In this document: positions 1-13,297 of the stretch, piece by piece | How positions within the stretch are numbered: the first letter of the stretch is position 1 | Layout of the letters: every line of letters begins with the position of its first letter | NCBI GenBank assembly: GCA_000727475.1 | Contig: KL647314.1 | Coordinates: 588,812 to 652,811 of the forward strand | Length of the DNA: 64,000 bases | Direction of reading: 5' to 3' | Source: Sarcocystis neurona | Lineage: Eukaryota > Apicomplexa > Conoidasida > Eucoccidiorida > Sarcocystidae | The notes under the pieces: model-generated | What the model saw: only the letters and a program-made list of their open reading frames with translations | Told to the model about the DNA's origin: nothing | Databases searched by the model: none | Position numbers and translations under genes: made by a program

Positions 1-3000
1 AGGAAATGCCGTTCCTGGAGGTGTGCGGTGCAACAGTTGTTGCATCGCTCTGATGTTTAGGCTGTTCGTACACCTTGAAGTGTCTCGGATGTTGCCAGTC
101 GCCTGGTGAAGCGACGAACACCTGCCGTTCCTCGCCTTAACCTACTGGACGGGACAGCTGTGAAGCCGTTCATCTCTAGATAGTGACCGGCTTGGACTTG
201 ACCTCGATCCACACATTCTGAGCCAGGACAGCAAAGCAGAACTGCACGCCTCCATAAACGCCAGCTGGTGCTGACTCAGCGCCACAGTTTTTGCGCTGTT
301 GCCTCATCCACACAGTTAGTGAGCCACAAGCTCCAGGATAGCCTGTCGCCGATTTTGCAGGGCCCGGTGGAGGTGTTGATTTCTAGGTGGTTGACCAAGA
401 CTCTCTTTGACTCTCTGTCCAGGCTTTGTTTGGTGATGGTTCCTCGCACCAACACCGACGTACTAGAAACGTGCCGCTTCCCTTGCTTCCTTCTACAAGC
501 CTAAAGAAACATTGTCTAGCAAAAGATGCGTCCGTATCGACATTCGCTAGAACGAGTACCAGGAGCAAACTTCCAGAGTTCCTCAAAATTAGCTCCACTG
601 TAGGTCACATGTCTCGCAGGTGAGCGCACACTGTCTTACGAGTGGAGGCTGATCCGTGGCTGTCGACATACCGCAGAGGCTCCTGGTCCACTGGTTTACT
701 TCGCACCTCATGCACAATTTACAGATAATTCACTGAGGGGAAGACGTTGACTCCGCTGAACCAAGCCAGGTCACGTGGACGCCATTTCGTTGCGCCTTCG
801 TAATCCGGAACAGTTCTGTAACGAATAGGCAAGACTGCCATCGAGCGACACGTGGACACTTTCAGACCCCTTCGACGTAGCACCAGAACCAAGGAATCGG
901 TAAAAACTGACTCTCCGTCCAGCTTGTCGCTTGGACGCAGTGGGAATCTCACCATCCTTCCGACAGACCTGCATCGCAACCTTCTCCTGTATTGTCATAC
1001 GTACAGGATTCTGCAGATGCCTCTACGTGGAGGCCGTCTGTGAAAGTACACACCGGGGAGATGCTGCACCTACCTCTACGACGTAACTGTAATAATAGGG
1101 AGCGCCCTACTTACACACGCAAACTCCGTGCCTTTACTGTACCACCAGAGACGACTGGTGCGCGATCGAAGCACGCTTTGCTTGTTCAATGGATCCCTTA
1201 TAAAACAAATACACAAGTTAATTTGTGACTTGACTTGCACTCTTTTGTCAAAGTGCGTCAGTGGTTCCAGTCGCAAAGGTGCCACTGCTTTGTTGGGCAC
1301 GATACGTATGTATTTCTCCGTCTATAGCGAACCAATTATAAAGGCTATCAGTTAGCGGTCCGGATTTTTTTCGCTCGAGTGTGAGCTTAGTTGTCTCTAT
1401 ATTCTGTTCAACTTCGTAGCCTTTTAACCAACGCGTGTCTCCTGGATAAAGTAGTCACTTCGACGTGCTGCCTGTCGAAAACGTCTTCAGATCTACTTTC
1501 GCGTAGGTGTATTGTCTCATTTTCTGTGACGAACGTACATTCTTCCCTCACTTCTTCCCCTACGAGTGGTATCATCATTTCCCTTGTCCTCCTCCTCTTC
1601 ACCCTCCCCATCTGGCGTGCCTGTCCCCGGCGCTCTTCTTGACCAACGTCTCCCCACCGCTTCTCCTGAGCGGAAAACTTCCGTTGTTATGCATCTTTCT
1701 ATGATAAACAGCATCTGTTGATGTGACGCGAATCTCTAAAGTTGAGAGATATTTGTGAAGCTTAGTCATTTTCATCGTACGTATTCTGTTATCCTACAGC
1801 GCCTCCGTACTGTGACGTTGTGCATGTCGTCTTCATCTCCACTTTGTAGCAACTTACACTTGATGGACTTTTTTCTTTCCCCTCTTTCGCCCCATATGTT
1901 GCTTTCGTCGCCACTTTATAGCTAAGGAGTGAACCTTTTTCATGATGTAAATTACTGCGGCCGGAGGTCGTTTCAGGAGCAACTCCACGCTCACCCGTAC
2001 CCACGAAGAGACCCACTGTCCAATTCTCATGCGTTTCTTACGACACACGCATTTTAAACTTGTGTACTTCTAAACCCGTATACCTCTACACGTGTTAGTG
2101 CAGCACATCCGGATACGTCAGAAGCACGTCCTTCCTCGTACGCACATGTATCTGTGTGTATCTGTTACGATGCATCCAGACGTGAACTACGACTCTAATA
2201 CAAGGATTCCCCCCTACAAGGGGAGGTTTGTTCCTTCTGCACACTCTTCTATCTACGTGTTCGCACGTATTCTACACATAGCAAGTTGTTGCTGAACCGC
2301 AAACACTGGCTTAATGCGGTTCTGGCGCGTTTGAGTTCGTGGGAGCTGGACTGCGTAGCGTGTGCTGTGGCGCGGAGTTAGGCACCACGTGATTCGACTT
2401 GACGCTCGTGTTCCGCTGCGCCACTTACCCCGCTTCTTCTGCTCGTGAATGCTTCTTTCCTGAGTGCGAAGTAGTGAATTATTGAAAAAATAATTCTACA
2501 AAGCATTACGCGCGTGTTTCCCGAAACATTTGCCCCGTTTCATTTGAGTGTCTTTTGAGTTATTCCCGCGGAACGCTGGTAGGACTCACTGCAACCGCAA
2601 CCGCAAAATCGTCAGGGGCGGGCTCGGCCGCCGCCGCCGCCGTCGCCGCAGTACGGCGAGCACAACTGGCCGTTTGAATACCTATGGACACCCTTCTTCA
2701 CAAGTTAACTGGGCTTTCAATAGCATTCTTTTTTCTCCACGTATAAGATAACATCTCTTCAAGGCCCGTGCTCGATTCCCCGTTGTGTGTTGTCCAGCTT
2801 GCGCCCTCTCCGCGCCCGGAGGAACTACGAACAGCAACGGCGTCAACACATCAAGCACGATTCGTATCAAATGCCCACTGTTTTTCTGTAGTATGGAAGT
2901 TCGTGCGTGCATTCGCTTGCGTGTCGATACGCACGGCAACTAATGTGTAGAGAAACAGGTATGTGCACTGCACATATTTGTGAATGCAACCACCAGTGAC

Positions 3001-3486
3001 TAAATGGCGTCGTTTCGTGGTCAACCCCCTACTATTATGCGTACGAAATCGCCTGTCATCCTGGAGGCCCGTAGGTATTGCGTGGGGGACTGACCTTGCA
3101 CAAGTCGTCGTCTACGTGGAAATACGCCCGTGTACGTGTATAGGCGCAGGGGCGGAGTACAGTCACCTCTGTAAACCAGACATGTCGAAAGTCTTCTTCG
3201 CCCATGCGCTTTCCCTGTACCTTCCTTCTTCTTTTTTCGTTGACCAACCCTTACTTTTGATTATGCATCGCAGGAACGTCGTCCTCTCGTCTGTCAGCTC
3301 CTCCTGCGGTGTTCCCTAATTGTCGACCACATACCACTCACGCCGAGCGCTTTTTAGCCCTCCTGTTGTGTGAACCTGGCACTCTCCACTACTCTTTCTC
3401 TCTCCCTCTACTCTCCCCCGCCTGCACTTACTTATTCTCTTTCGTTTTGTACTCTGTGTTTATAGCCGCTTCCTCCGTCCACGACG
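1..3486. other. Leading region without a supported gene
   Basis: No open frame longer than about 130 codons and nothing recognisable. Composition is mixed, without the CAG runs seen further right. A (CCG)n-like patch lies near 2625-2650 and a perfect 8-bp stem with a 5-base loop at 2476-2496. The last 150 bases before 3487 are pyrimidine-rich, as expected of a coccidian 5' untranslated leader. Short minus-strand frames near 719-998 look somewhat protein-like, but I could not tie them to any family. Confidence 0.5.
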
Positions 3487-5660
3487 ATGCCAGAACGCCT
3501 GTCGATCTTCCGTGCATCGTCACATGGCGGCCCAAATGGGGCGCAGCCGCAACAACACCGACAACAACAGCACCAGCCCCAAGAGCAGCAACAGCAGGAA
3601 CAGCGCCGGAATCCTGGTGCAGCCACCCTTGGAGCTCTGCCAGCAGCAGCAACTCCAAAGTGCTGGGCAGTTGTGCAGACCCCGCTCGAGACACTGTACG
3701 ACGATGACGAGGAAGAATCGGAGGACTCAGGCTACTTCAATCAGCTGGGCACCACGGCGATCACGCCGATTTACTCAGAGACCGAGCGGCGTTCGTCAGG
3801 AGCAGCAGCTGCAACAGAAGCTGCAAGTGGGTCGTTGCCTGGAGAAAAAGGCGAAGGACATGCAGCACGAGAAGCACGTGGAGCAGGAGGAGCAGAAGCA
3901 GCGGTGGCAGGTTTCGGGGCATCCCCTGGGCGTCAGCACACACATTCTGAGCCGCACGGCACGATGTGGCACTTCTCGTCACGTGCAGGTGTGCCGCAGC
4001 AGACAGTGACGACGCTGGGAGCAGCTGCTGCAGGATCAGTAGAGGCCACTCGGCCGGCTGCTAATTCCCCTCTCGACTCCATGGATTCTACTGCAGCAGG
4101 AGGGGCACGTGGGAGCGGCAGCACGTCGTCGCGTCGTCCGCTGCTGCGGCTCAAGACATCATCCTCTGTGCCGAACATTCAGTCACATTTCAAGGGCCGT
4201 ACCCTGCTGCGCCGCCCGCGCTCTCGCAATACTAGTAAGGAGGAGAGTCTGCAGCGAGAGACAGCCTTTTGGGGGGGGGACCTGTTTTTTGATGCGAACG
4301 CCGACGAACAGGAAGATCAGCCGTCCAGCAGCACTAGCAGCAGCAAGGCGCGCCTCACCAAGGAGTCGTATGATTCCGCATTAAGGCCCTCGGTCCCAGC
4401 TCCAGGAGCTTTTAACAGCAGCACCAGCAGCGATGTAAATTCGCGGGGACGTATTTCTCCACTGGTGGGCTCCCTCTTCGCTGGTGTGGGCGAGGCATTC
4501 AGCACCCGGGTGCACTCGTGTGAAGAAGGAGGAGGTGCTGGATCCGCTTTTCCGTCTTCCCGTCTCACGTCTGCCGGTGCAGCTGTATCTGGAAGGAGCT
4601 CTTCCTCTTTGTCCACGCAGCAGCAACAGCTGCTCACTCCGCGGTCCCACCAGCAGGAGCTCACCGTTCATGCCGAGAGACACGATTGGCAGTCTCTCTC
4701 TCTCATCGAGGGCTCTACGCAGCAGCAAGAGACGCCATCCGTCTTGACTCCCCAAGCAGCGTCAGAGGGAGTGTCTCTCTATTGCGGAGTGAGTGGCTCC
4801 CAGTCTGCAGGCAATCTTGCAGGGACGCCTGTCACAGTAGAGCACAATGTTAGCAAAGAATTGCACAGAGGAGGAGTTCCCCTCCTGCGACGGTCCCTGT
4901 TCCATCCGTTCAGAAAGCACGTGTCCGTCTCGGAGGTCGTTCCAGGAGGGAGCTGCCCCGACTTCCGCGCCTCACACAACACCTTCGGAAGCACCCCGTC
5001 TCCTGCTGCAACTGTTGAACGAGACTCACGGAGAAACAGTAGCCAGCAGCAGCTGCTGCAGTGTGCGACAGGCAAAGCTGTTGGAGCCGGCAAGTGCACC
5101 GGCGCAGGGCTTCCCCCTCTCCCCCACCAGCAGCGCCACAGCAGATCCGGTGGGGATCTTCCTGCTGCTGCCACTGTCATCGCTGCTGTTGCTCGTCCTC
5201 CTGGTGCTGCGAACCGGCTGACAGGAGGCACGCCCGAAGCTGGGAAGCCGGCCAGTGATGAAAGAGCTGCTGCTACAGTTGCCGTTGCAGACCTATGCAG
5301 CAGTTCCTCATTTCATGACGCGGCCAGTGGAACCGCCAGAAATAGCGAAGCAACAAGTGCAGCGGCCATGGCACCGCCGCGAGACCCAGCGATAAGAGAA
5401 GCAGCAGAGATCGGGGTCGCAGACCGCGCAGCAGCAGCACCTGCGGAAGAGAAGATGGAACGGACCCATGAATACAAGACTTTGACAGTTTCTCATCAGC
5501 CGCTGCGCGCTACCCTTCACACAAAAGCCAGAAACACTCCTGCGGCTGCTGGGGCTGCTGCAGCTGCCGCCATGCACGCTGCTGGTTTCGCTGCTGCTCC
5601 GGCTACTACAATTTCCGGAGCTTCATCCGCTTCCACGCTCCCCAGTGTCTCCTCGGCCGC
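3487..5660 (+). CDS. Gene 1, exon 1: Gln/Ser/Ala-rich hypothetical protein
   Basis: Long open frame starting with ATG at 3487 after a pyrimidine-rich leader. I do not recognise the protein. It has a Gln-rich segment (about residues 19-40), an acidic patch YDDDEEESED at 71-80, many short Ser and Ala runs, and a basic stretch containing GRTLLRRPRSRNTSKEES. No signal peptide or membrane segment is evident. The frame runs on to 5838, but the sequence becomes intron-like (TATAC-rich) after 5660, where GTACGT makes a good donor in phase 2. This start is chosen because the ATG opens the longest frame here and is followed by protein-like, mixed sequence. An unrelated frame of 165 codons overlaps it and is taken as a shadow of the CAG composition. 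Confidence 0.5.
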
Positions 5661-6808
5661 GTACGTCCATATTCTGTGTACCCGCATGTGCTCGTTAAGC
5701 GTTAGAAAGCGTTTTGTGGGTGGGCGAGAATCTTTATATCGTACCCATACACGTCCGCGAAAATTTATTCAGCTACCCGTATACGTAAGTTTATTTGTGT
5801 ACAGGCGTGTATATTTGTGTGTCAGCGTATTCGCATAAAGAAATGTGTATGCCTGTAGGATGTTCACGCCGTGTGTGTCCTACGTAGGCCTGCTGGTGCT
5901 GCTAGGTAAAAGAGCGAATGCGCTGATCACCTTTCTTCTTCGTCTTTTGCCTACTGCCCAAAATAAATAGTACTACCCGCCAGGCACTGTGCCTTGCTAT
6001 CAAAAAGTATACATTTACGTGTACACTTGTGAGTCAACGCGATTGTAGATGGCGTGCGCATGCTCGCGTAGCGAAGAAGAGATCAAGCCTCCCACCTACC
6101 ATTCACTATATTAGGTGGCGCGCGTATGCCTGGCTGGTGCATACAGATGTACAGGCATCCTTGCGCAGGCGTATTGTAAGAGCTAAGCTTGGCGTACATA
6201 CATACGCACGTGTATATAGGTATGGTCAGGCTACCTCCTACCCGCTGCATCCGGATGGGTTTGCTGCATACGCGTCCACATAGATTTCCTGTAGCCAGAG
6301 GATGAACGCGTCTGCATCTTACGGATGCGTCGTTAATCGGGAGGACACAGCTGGCCAGCAGGCCTTTTAGACATCTGCAGCAGCTACGTACAGCGTGATT
6401 TCGTTCACCTGCTCTGCATGTCCTTACGTGCCAACAGTGCTGCGACGGAGTAATGAGGAACTTTTGTAGCTTTGTCAAGACCTGCACCTCCAGCGTACGT
6501 TACCAGGTGATACGCAGGCCGCTACGTAGGTGTGTAGATCTGTACTGACGGACGAAGCTGGGCACTACTACTAAGTGCCTGTCGTTACACACCGGCGCGG
6601 TAGTATGCAGCTGGTGTGCCCAGGTCTGTTTATCTCTCTGTATATATCTGTGTCTCTCAATTTCTCCGCATATCTGTCTCTCTCTGTGTTTCCTCCGTCG
6701 CTCCACTTACGTTCAAGTTTAGATGTAAAAATGCGCGTGAGTGTACTTTCACGCACTCACATCTGATGAGCGACTCGGTGGGTGGTGTGCTGGGTGTGCG
6801 AACTGTAG
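5661..6808 (+). other. Gene 1, probable intron 1
   Basis: Begins GTACGT and ends CTGTAG. The phase on both sides agrees (2 bases, then 1). Content is T/G-rich, TATAC-like spacer with CTCTCTGT-rich sequence before the acceptor. No coding signal seen inside. Confidence 0.35.
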
Positions 6809-7606
6809 GCAAGCGGCGCAGCAGCGGGGTTTTGCCCTAGGGGAGGGAGGACAAGGAGGTGCAGCGTCCACCGGCGCAGCAAGAGGCGTGTTGCCGGCTA
6901 CCAGAGCAGGAGCCGGAGAGAGGGGATTGCCAGGCGCGCTGGTGTGTGCGTGTACATCCGTTTCTACTGTTCTGGCCGCAGCGGAAGACGGCGCTTCCGC
7001 GACTGTCGGCAGCAGTCACAGCAGCAGCAATAGCAGGTGCGCCTGGGTAGACGGCGGCGGCACTGCAGGTCCGGCTGTCTCTCCCGCTGCTGTTGCCGGG
7101 CCTATGTCTTCTGCTTTTGCTGATTGTCGCAGCAGCGGCAACAGCGGCAGCAAGGGGACAAGTGGAGGAGCGGGGATGCACCGCAGTGCTTCACTCAGCA
7201 CGCTGTCGAAGAAGCTTTCTATCCGGGCGCTGAAGCTGCGCGGGAGTAGTGGCAGCAGCGGCAGCAGTGCACCAGGAGCGGCAGCAGCAGCAGCAGGCGC
7301 GTCGCCCACAGCAACACTCTCCAGCACGCCCGCCTCTGCCGCTTCCAGCTCCCATTCGATCGTCTCCCAAGCTGTCGAACACGCCGAGGAAGGGGGGGTT
7401 GTCGCTGCTGACTTCGCAGTGAAGCGCGGTGTGCTGCGCCAGCAGCTGCAGCCTTACCCGCATCACCAGCAGCTGCAGCAGGAGGGTCCGGAGGAACCAG
7501 TGCATTCTGCGGTGCGGGCGTTTGAAGGTCTGCGACTCAGTCCGATCCGGGTCGTCCCTGAAGAAGATGGGTCACAAGCAAGCAGAGACAGCTGTTCTTC
7601 CGTAGG
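6809..7606 (+). CDS. Gene 1, exon 2: Ser/Gly/Ala-rich segment
   Basis: Open frame that joins exon 1 in phase: the split codon reads GCG (Ala). The protein continues as low-complexity Gly/Ser/Ala with a basic, Ser-rich stretch (SASLSTLSKKLSIRALKLRG), then a Gln/His-rich part and an acidic end. The donor GG|GTGAGA follows 7606, and a TGA in the same frame lies just beyond it, so the exon could instead end the protein there. No domain recognised. Antisense frames through the same bases are Cys/Leu-rich shadows. Confidence 0.45.
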
Positions 7607-7689
7607 GTGAGATCTGCTGCTGTTCCCGCTATTCATGCGTGGACACTTACGTACATATTTCAAAACATACGCACGTGGACCCAAGTATA

Positions 7690-7728
<39 letters not shown>

Positions 7729-9233
7729 TTTTCTGTGTGTGTGTTAGCATTTGTCGTGCAGAAGGTGCGTGCGTGGAAAGGTCTGCATTTCGAGCTGCTT
7801 GGGGATCTTCAGAGACACTCTGTTACAACGTATGTGCGTGGGTGGCGACACAAGAAGCAGCAGCATCTCTGCAGATACATAACCCGGCAGGCTCAGTCCA
7901 CAACTTAGGAGAATGTCTTGCCTTCTCTGTTAACACGTCCCCGTGTGTCTGCGCACACGTAGGGACCTGCTTATTCATACAGCGAGCCTGCGCACACAAA
8001 GCCGCGTATTAATAGACACGTGACGAAACCCACCTAAGCGTAGACACAGGCACCTCCGCCTCGGTGAATGACCGGTCCACGTACACTACAAACGCGTGTG
8101 TGTGCGTGTGTGTGTGAGATTGTATGAACGTATTTGAAGTGGATATATGCTCTCGGATATCTGCAATTTTAAACGCGTTTTTGTCCTGAACTACCAACAT
8201 CCGGTGGCCGTGCCAGCTGCTGCGCTTCGTCCTTGTCTGAGCGAGTGCCGCTACTCAGCGTTGCTGTGCGTAGTTGCGCAGGCCACAAGTTAAAACGAAA
8301 ACGCATCTGTCGAGTGCTCTCTCCGCGTGCGTAAGCGGATGCCTCCGTAGCCTGTGTGTCTCTGTATACACCTCCAGTGTATGTATGAAATGGAGGGACC
8401 GCTGGAAACGTGTATTTGTGTGCATGTTGTCCTTGTGTCTGTGTAAGTCCCGTGTGGGCTGTCGCCCCGCAGGAATGTGTGCGCTTTGGTGGATTCGCTT
8501 CAGTCATATCCATACACGTCCCTGTCTGTGCGGGGAGTGCTGTGTCGCGGCGTCTGCGCTGGCTGCTGGCGCCCGTTTGCCGGTCGAGAGGACGCAGACC
8601 CAGGGCACCTCGTTGAGTCGCGAAGTTAGCCAGACAGGTGGACGGAAGTGGGCAAATCTGTTTTTAAATTTTTTTCAGGAGGACTTCACTGCAGGTGTAT
8701 GCGGTGAAGTGCGAATCGTGGCCAGCGTCGTCTCCGCAGCAGCGTCGGGACCCATCTCGAAAGGCGCTCCCTGGACAACGCCGTCGATTGCAGGACGCGT
8801 GATATCTTACACAGCTCTCTGAGTGTGGGGTGGAGGGTGTTCGCACATGCGTCTGTGTGCGTTGTATATCTGTGTAGGTTCGTGTCAGGGTGGAGGGACG
8901 GCATCCGAGTCTACCAGTATATAGCTGTATAAGTCTCCGTGTATATGTGTACTCGCTGCATGTATACACGTGTGTATGTAAGGATGTCTGTATTTGTATA
9001 GATGCGTTATATATGTGGACATATATATGTATATATATGTATATATACTTGTCTGGGTTACGGTGCATGCACGTTTATCTGGATATATTATTGCGTGTAT
9101 AGGCGGGTACATATGGAAAGGCGGAAGTACTGGTGCATAGTTGTATACATATGCGTTTGCAATATATCTATGCGTCCATGAGTACACGTGCGGATACGTA
9201 TATATGTGTCAAATCGTGCATGCAGGTGTGAAG
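7607..9233 (+). other. Probable intron of gene 1 with (TA)n tract
   Basis: Mostly TATATG/TGTGTA spacer, with a (TA)n run near 7694-7726 and shorter ones near 9005-9050. It holds one unusually clean acceptor (T-rich tract then CAG, ending at 8678), followed 16 bases later by CAG|GTGTAT. A 16-base microexon at 8679-8694 would keep phase between exon 2 and the frame at 9234. A longer exon reading on from 8679 is the alternative. Confidence 0.3.
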
Positions 9234-9716
9234 GATTCTCCGTGCTTCTACGATGAGCTGCGTTTTCTTACGAATGTTTCTTCCCGTTTGTCTGTATCGG
9301 GTGCTGCAGCTGCGAGAAAGGCGCTGCATCAGGCACTGGTGCTTTGGCGGATGGAACGAAGGGCGGCTCTTCAAATCCGGGATGCCCTCGGTGAAGTACG
9401 CGTCAGGAGTAGCAGCAGCAACAGCAGCAGGAGGAACAGCAGCAGCGGGAACAGCAGCAGCAGGCACAGCAGCAGCGGGAACAGCAGCAGCAGGCACAGC
9501 AGCAGCACGAACAGCAGCAGCAGAAACAGCAGCAACAGGAACTACAGCAGCAGGCACAGCAGCAGCAACAGGAACTACAGCAGCAGGCACAGCAGCAGCA
9601 ACAGACACAGTGCCGCAGTAGCAGCAAGGCAGCGCTCTCCTTCGTACACCAGCAGTTTCGCTTGTAACACGTACGTGGTTACAAATATAGTATGGATAAC
9701 AGCGTGTATTTCGTAG
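9234..9716 (+). CDS. Gene 1, probable last exon
   Basis: The frame starts with a protein-like stretch of about 50 residues without low complexity (DSPCFYDELRFLTNVSS, then a helical segment with LVLWRMERRAALQIRDALGE). It then passes into a CAG/AAC run coding Ser, Asn and Arg, and stops at 9714-9716. An alternative acceptor, TGCAG at 9225, gives a different phase and does not fit exon 2 directly. A donor-like GTACGC just after the helical segment (about 9398) could remove the repeat from the mature protein. Function unknown. Confidence 0.35.
   Translation, partial: DSPCFYDELRFLTNVSSRLSVSGAAAARKALHQALVLWRMERRAALQIRDALGEVRVRSSSSNSSRRNSSSGNSSSRHSSSGNSSSRHSSSTNSSSRNSSNRNYSSRHSSSNRNYSSRHSSSNRHSAAVAARQRSPSYTSSFACNTYVVTNIVWITACIS
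9404..9616 (+). repeat. CAG-type repeat (ACAGCAGCAGCGGGA units)
   Basis: Tandem, slightly degenerate repeats of AGCAGCAGC with interspersed GGAACA and GGCACA. The run is open in three frames (poly-Ser/Asn, poly-Ala/Thr, and poly-Cys on the other strand), so it does not by itself show a reading frame. Confidence 0.85.
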
Positions 9717-10230
9717 CAGCAGCAGCAGCAAATGAAGTCTGTCGTAGTTGAGGAGTTGTAGTTCGTGTGCGGATCGATGCAGCAGCACCGTCAATAGCCG
9801 CTCTTCACCAGCGGCCGCGAAAACAGCAGCAGCTGTACAGCTGTAACGTACCATCTGGAAGCGACAGTCGTAGCCCCCTCTGCGTGCTGCAGGAGCAGCC
9901 GGAGCACCACCGCGTCTCCTTGCTTTTCCTCCTCACTGCCAGAGCAGCCGCGGTTTCCGCGACATCAACAGAAACAGCGCACTCCGAAGCTCTTCAGTAG
10001 CAGTGGCACCCCGAGACTGTAGCATCAACGGCAACACGTGGTCCAGTCCATGCAGCCACAATTAGCCTTGATACTGCCAGCGGCAGCAGCAGCAGCAGCC
10101 ATGCTGTCTGCTCTCAGCAGGTACCCGAACATTTCCAAACAGGTAAACCGGGTACATGTGAGAATCCTCGGTAGCAGCAGGCGTGGTGTCCTTTTTCCTG
10201 TGGCCAGACGTAGCGGCAAACGCAGCGACA

Positions 10231-10263
10231 CACACATACACACACACACACGCACACACAGAG
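10231..10263 (+). repeat. (CA)n microsatellite
   Basis: Run of ACAC with a few substitutions (ACACACATACACACACACACAC and so on). Confidence 0.7.
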
Positions 10264-13200
10264 CAGACGCAGCAGCAGCAGCACAGCTTCCTCTCCTCAA
10301 CGGCAGCCACAGCGTCGTCCAGGCTACTCCTGGCAGCAGCGACAGCAGTAGCTGATGTGGCTGACTGTTACGAGATCGACGTCTGATACTGCTGAGTACA
10401 ATGTCAGCCCAGCAGCGGCAGACATGACTGATATGGCTTCCTGCAGGAGGCACACCTGTGCAGCTGCAGGCCCCTGTGCTGTCTGCAGCAATAGAGACGG
10501 TAAATCTCTGTAGCAGCGGCGACATCTCTTCTGATGGCTCGTAAGAGTGAACACATGGCCGTGTGCAACAACATCAGGTTCAGCAGAAAAAGCAACCTCC
10601 GGGTCCACCGCAGTAACGCGGTGACACAGTGGCAGATTTCCAGCGCGAGCTGCTCGTTTTCGGCGGTCACCGTCAACGCAGCCGCTCCACAGCACTTCTC
10701 CCCCCCGCCCGCAGCAGCAGCAGCAGTAGGAGTGACTTTCTCAGCGCCGGGCGCAGCAGAGACAGCGAGCCTGGCAGCATCATGAACACCAGCAGCGGCA
10801 CAGCGCAGCCGCACTGAAAAAGAACCACAGCAGCCGTCGAGGGGAATAGCGGAATCGACAGCAGCGCAAGGAGGGAAAAGACCCGTACGCGGCAACAATA
10901 TCGCGCCACGTGCAGAAGCCGTGGTGGAGGTTGTCCTGGGATACTCACAATTTTTATGTGTCTGCAAAGACATGTGTCGACGGACTTTTTCTCGGCTTGT
11001 CTCCCTCTGTCTCTCTATGTGTGTCAGAATCCTTCTATACGCGTGTGAACAGACGTGGGAGAAAGTGCCTCATTTGACAGTAATTGTTCTACACATATAT
11101 AGGTATGTACATACGCACATCTGTGCGTGGCTATAGATGCGGCATAAAATCCGTATAAATTTATCTATATATATATAAATGTGTATTGTGAAACCTTACG
11201 AAATACAGACATGACGTTCCGTACGCAGACGGCCTGCGGGTTCGTCTAATTTATAGATGTGTACATACATACTTTTGTATCTTGTTGGAGTCTACGTGTA
11301 CATCAGTACACTACCCGCACACAGCGTTGTTGCTCCGGTTCCTATGTACCAACACGAACCAGCACCTGGGGCTAAGCCTCTTTTCTTGCCGTTGAAATTA
11401 ACTCAGTTGCAGCTTGAGGTTGCACTTGATTATCTCTCTCGACGATGTTGCTTCTCTGTTGCATGCACGTATGTGTTAAAATCCGGCGAGAAGACGTTTT
11501 CACCGGGAAGGAAAGACACCTGCAGCTGCACGTACAACTCGTGGGCAGGGGACGCGTACGACGGAAAGGTGCCTCCGACCTTTGCGAGGAAGTGCTACTG
11601 CTGGTGCAGCAAAATCCTTACGTAATATCCTTCTGTATATATGTAGGTGTGTTTACGTGTGTCTCTCTCCCAGATGTAAATAGACCCACGACTGGGTAGC
11701 TGTGTGACATTATCAGTACCAAAATTCGTCCACGCATGCGCATGCTGCATGCCGTCTTTACGAACATCTCAGTAAGTCCACGCGCGTTCGTGTACGTAAT
11801 TACTATACCTACAAGTCAATATCCATATTGTTCAGCGAGGCTCGCTCTCTATATAAAATATGAATACATATATACGTGTATATATATATGTATTCGACCA
11901 GGCATCTGGACCGACACGTACATAAGAAATCTGCAGAAGTACAACGACAGAGACGCATGTGCGACTGCCGGTGCTGAGGTGCTGCTGACTACACGTGTGT
12001 CGCTGCCTCTTTTGACAGAAACTTGGTCGTAGGACGGCTTTAACGTGGACTGTGGGCCTGCGCGCGAGCGAGCTGAATATTCATGTATACGTAGGTGGAG
12101 GGTGACGACGTCAGCACTCGTTGTAGTTCTTGGAGTGATGTCCCTGTATCACTAATACTTCCGCGTACCATATGTACAGACCGAAATACATATATTTAGT
12201 ATCGTACGACGAAGCGCTCTGCGCTTACACCCGCGCAGCCGTGTGGACGTAAAGAGATACGCAGGTGCGCACGTACAAAAGACCAGCAGAACAGGAGCGA
12301 GCGCAGCAGGATACACTTGCGTGGATACGGACACACGCGTCGTACATATCCGGCTTGACATGCGTACCTCAATGTACGCACATAGACACGTGCACACTTC
12401 TACACAAGAATACATGTACGTAATCTTGTTTGCGCACTCTTACATAAATAGCAAAGGGCGAGCCGCTGTGCTGCGGCGGGAAGCTGGAGGCTTCGGGGGG
12501 TAGGTGGGGGGGGGACAGATGTGTGTGGAGAGAGAAGCTTCAGCAGCTGCCGCCAAGAGCAATAAGCTGCACACGGATGAACGCGCTGAGCGCCTGTCAA
12601 AAACACATGTCAGGCTGCGTTATCGCCTACGGCCTGTCCTTTCGAAACATTCTATCTCTTCTTGTACGCACGTACACACGTACATGCGTATATATGCGGA
12701 TCAGAGTCTGGTGTACTTTATGGCAGAGATACGGGGTCTGGCGCGAAGTTTTCGGTGTTCGCTAGCTCCCGCTGCGGCAGATCTCTACATGCGAACGCAG
12801 CCACAAGGGTCGGAGCAGCTCTACAGACAAAATTTGTTCCTGGGGTAGAATCAGGCAAGTGGATATGTGTGTTCATCTGCATCCAGACACTGCACATGCC
12901 TTCGTGCTCTCTTGGAGGGCACCTGGAGCGGCTGAGGATTTCTTTGTCTCCTACTGACACAGGAAGACACGTAGGAAGACGCAGATGGGGTGTTGCTGCA
13001 TCTAGAGGAAATGTTGTGTCTGCGTCTCTCTCCGTGCATTATAATTCGTGTAGCTAGGCTTCACTTCCAATTTACGTGTAGGTGATCCAGATCTATGCAG
13101 TGTCTACGACTCTAAGCGTACACACGAATACACTTGCGTACATAGAGATATGTACAGGTGTCTGTGTATGTGTCCACATATGTCCACTATTGTGTGAATC

Positions 13201-13272
13201 CGTATATACATTTTTTGTATTGATACATTCATATACACATATATACATACGCACACACGTATTTGGAGCACA

Positions 13273-13297
13273 TATATATATATATATATATATATAC
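13273..13297. repeat. (TA)n microsatellite upstream of gene 2
   Basis: Uninterrupted TATATA, then TGTGTGTG, about 170 bases before the predicted ATG of gene 2. Confidence 0.8.

Noticed and set aside
1..1300. Possible retroelement remnant in the first kilobase
   Set aside because: Short minus-strand frames look protein-like, but I could find no reverse transcriptase, integrase or protease motif.
9403..9627. Poly-Cys minus-strand frame
   Set aside because: Shadow of the CAG repeat in another frame; poly-Cys of this kind is not expected to be coding.
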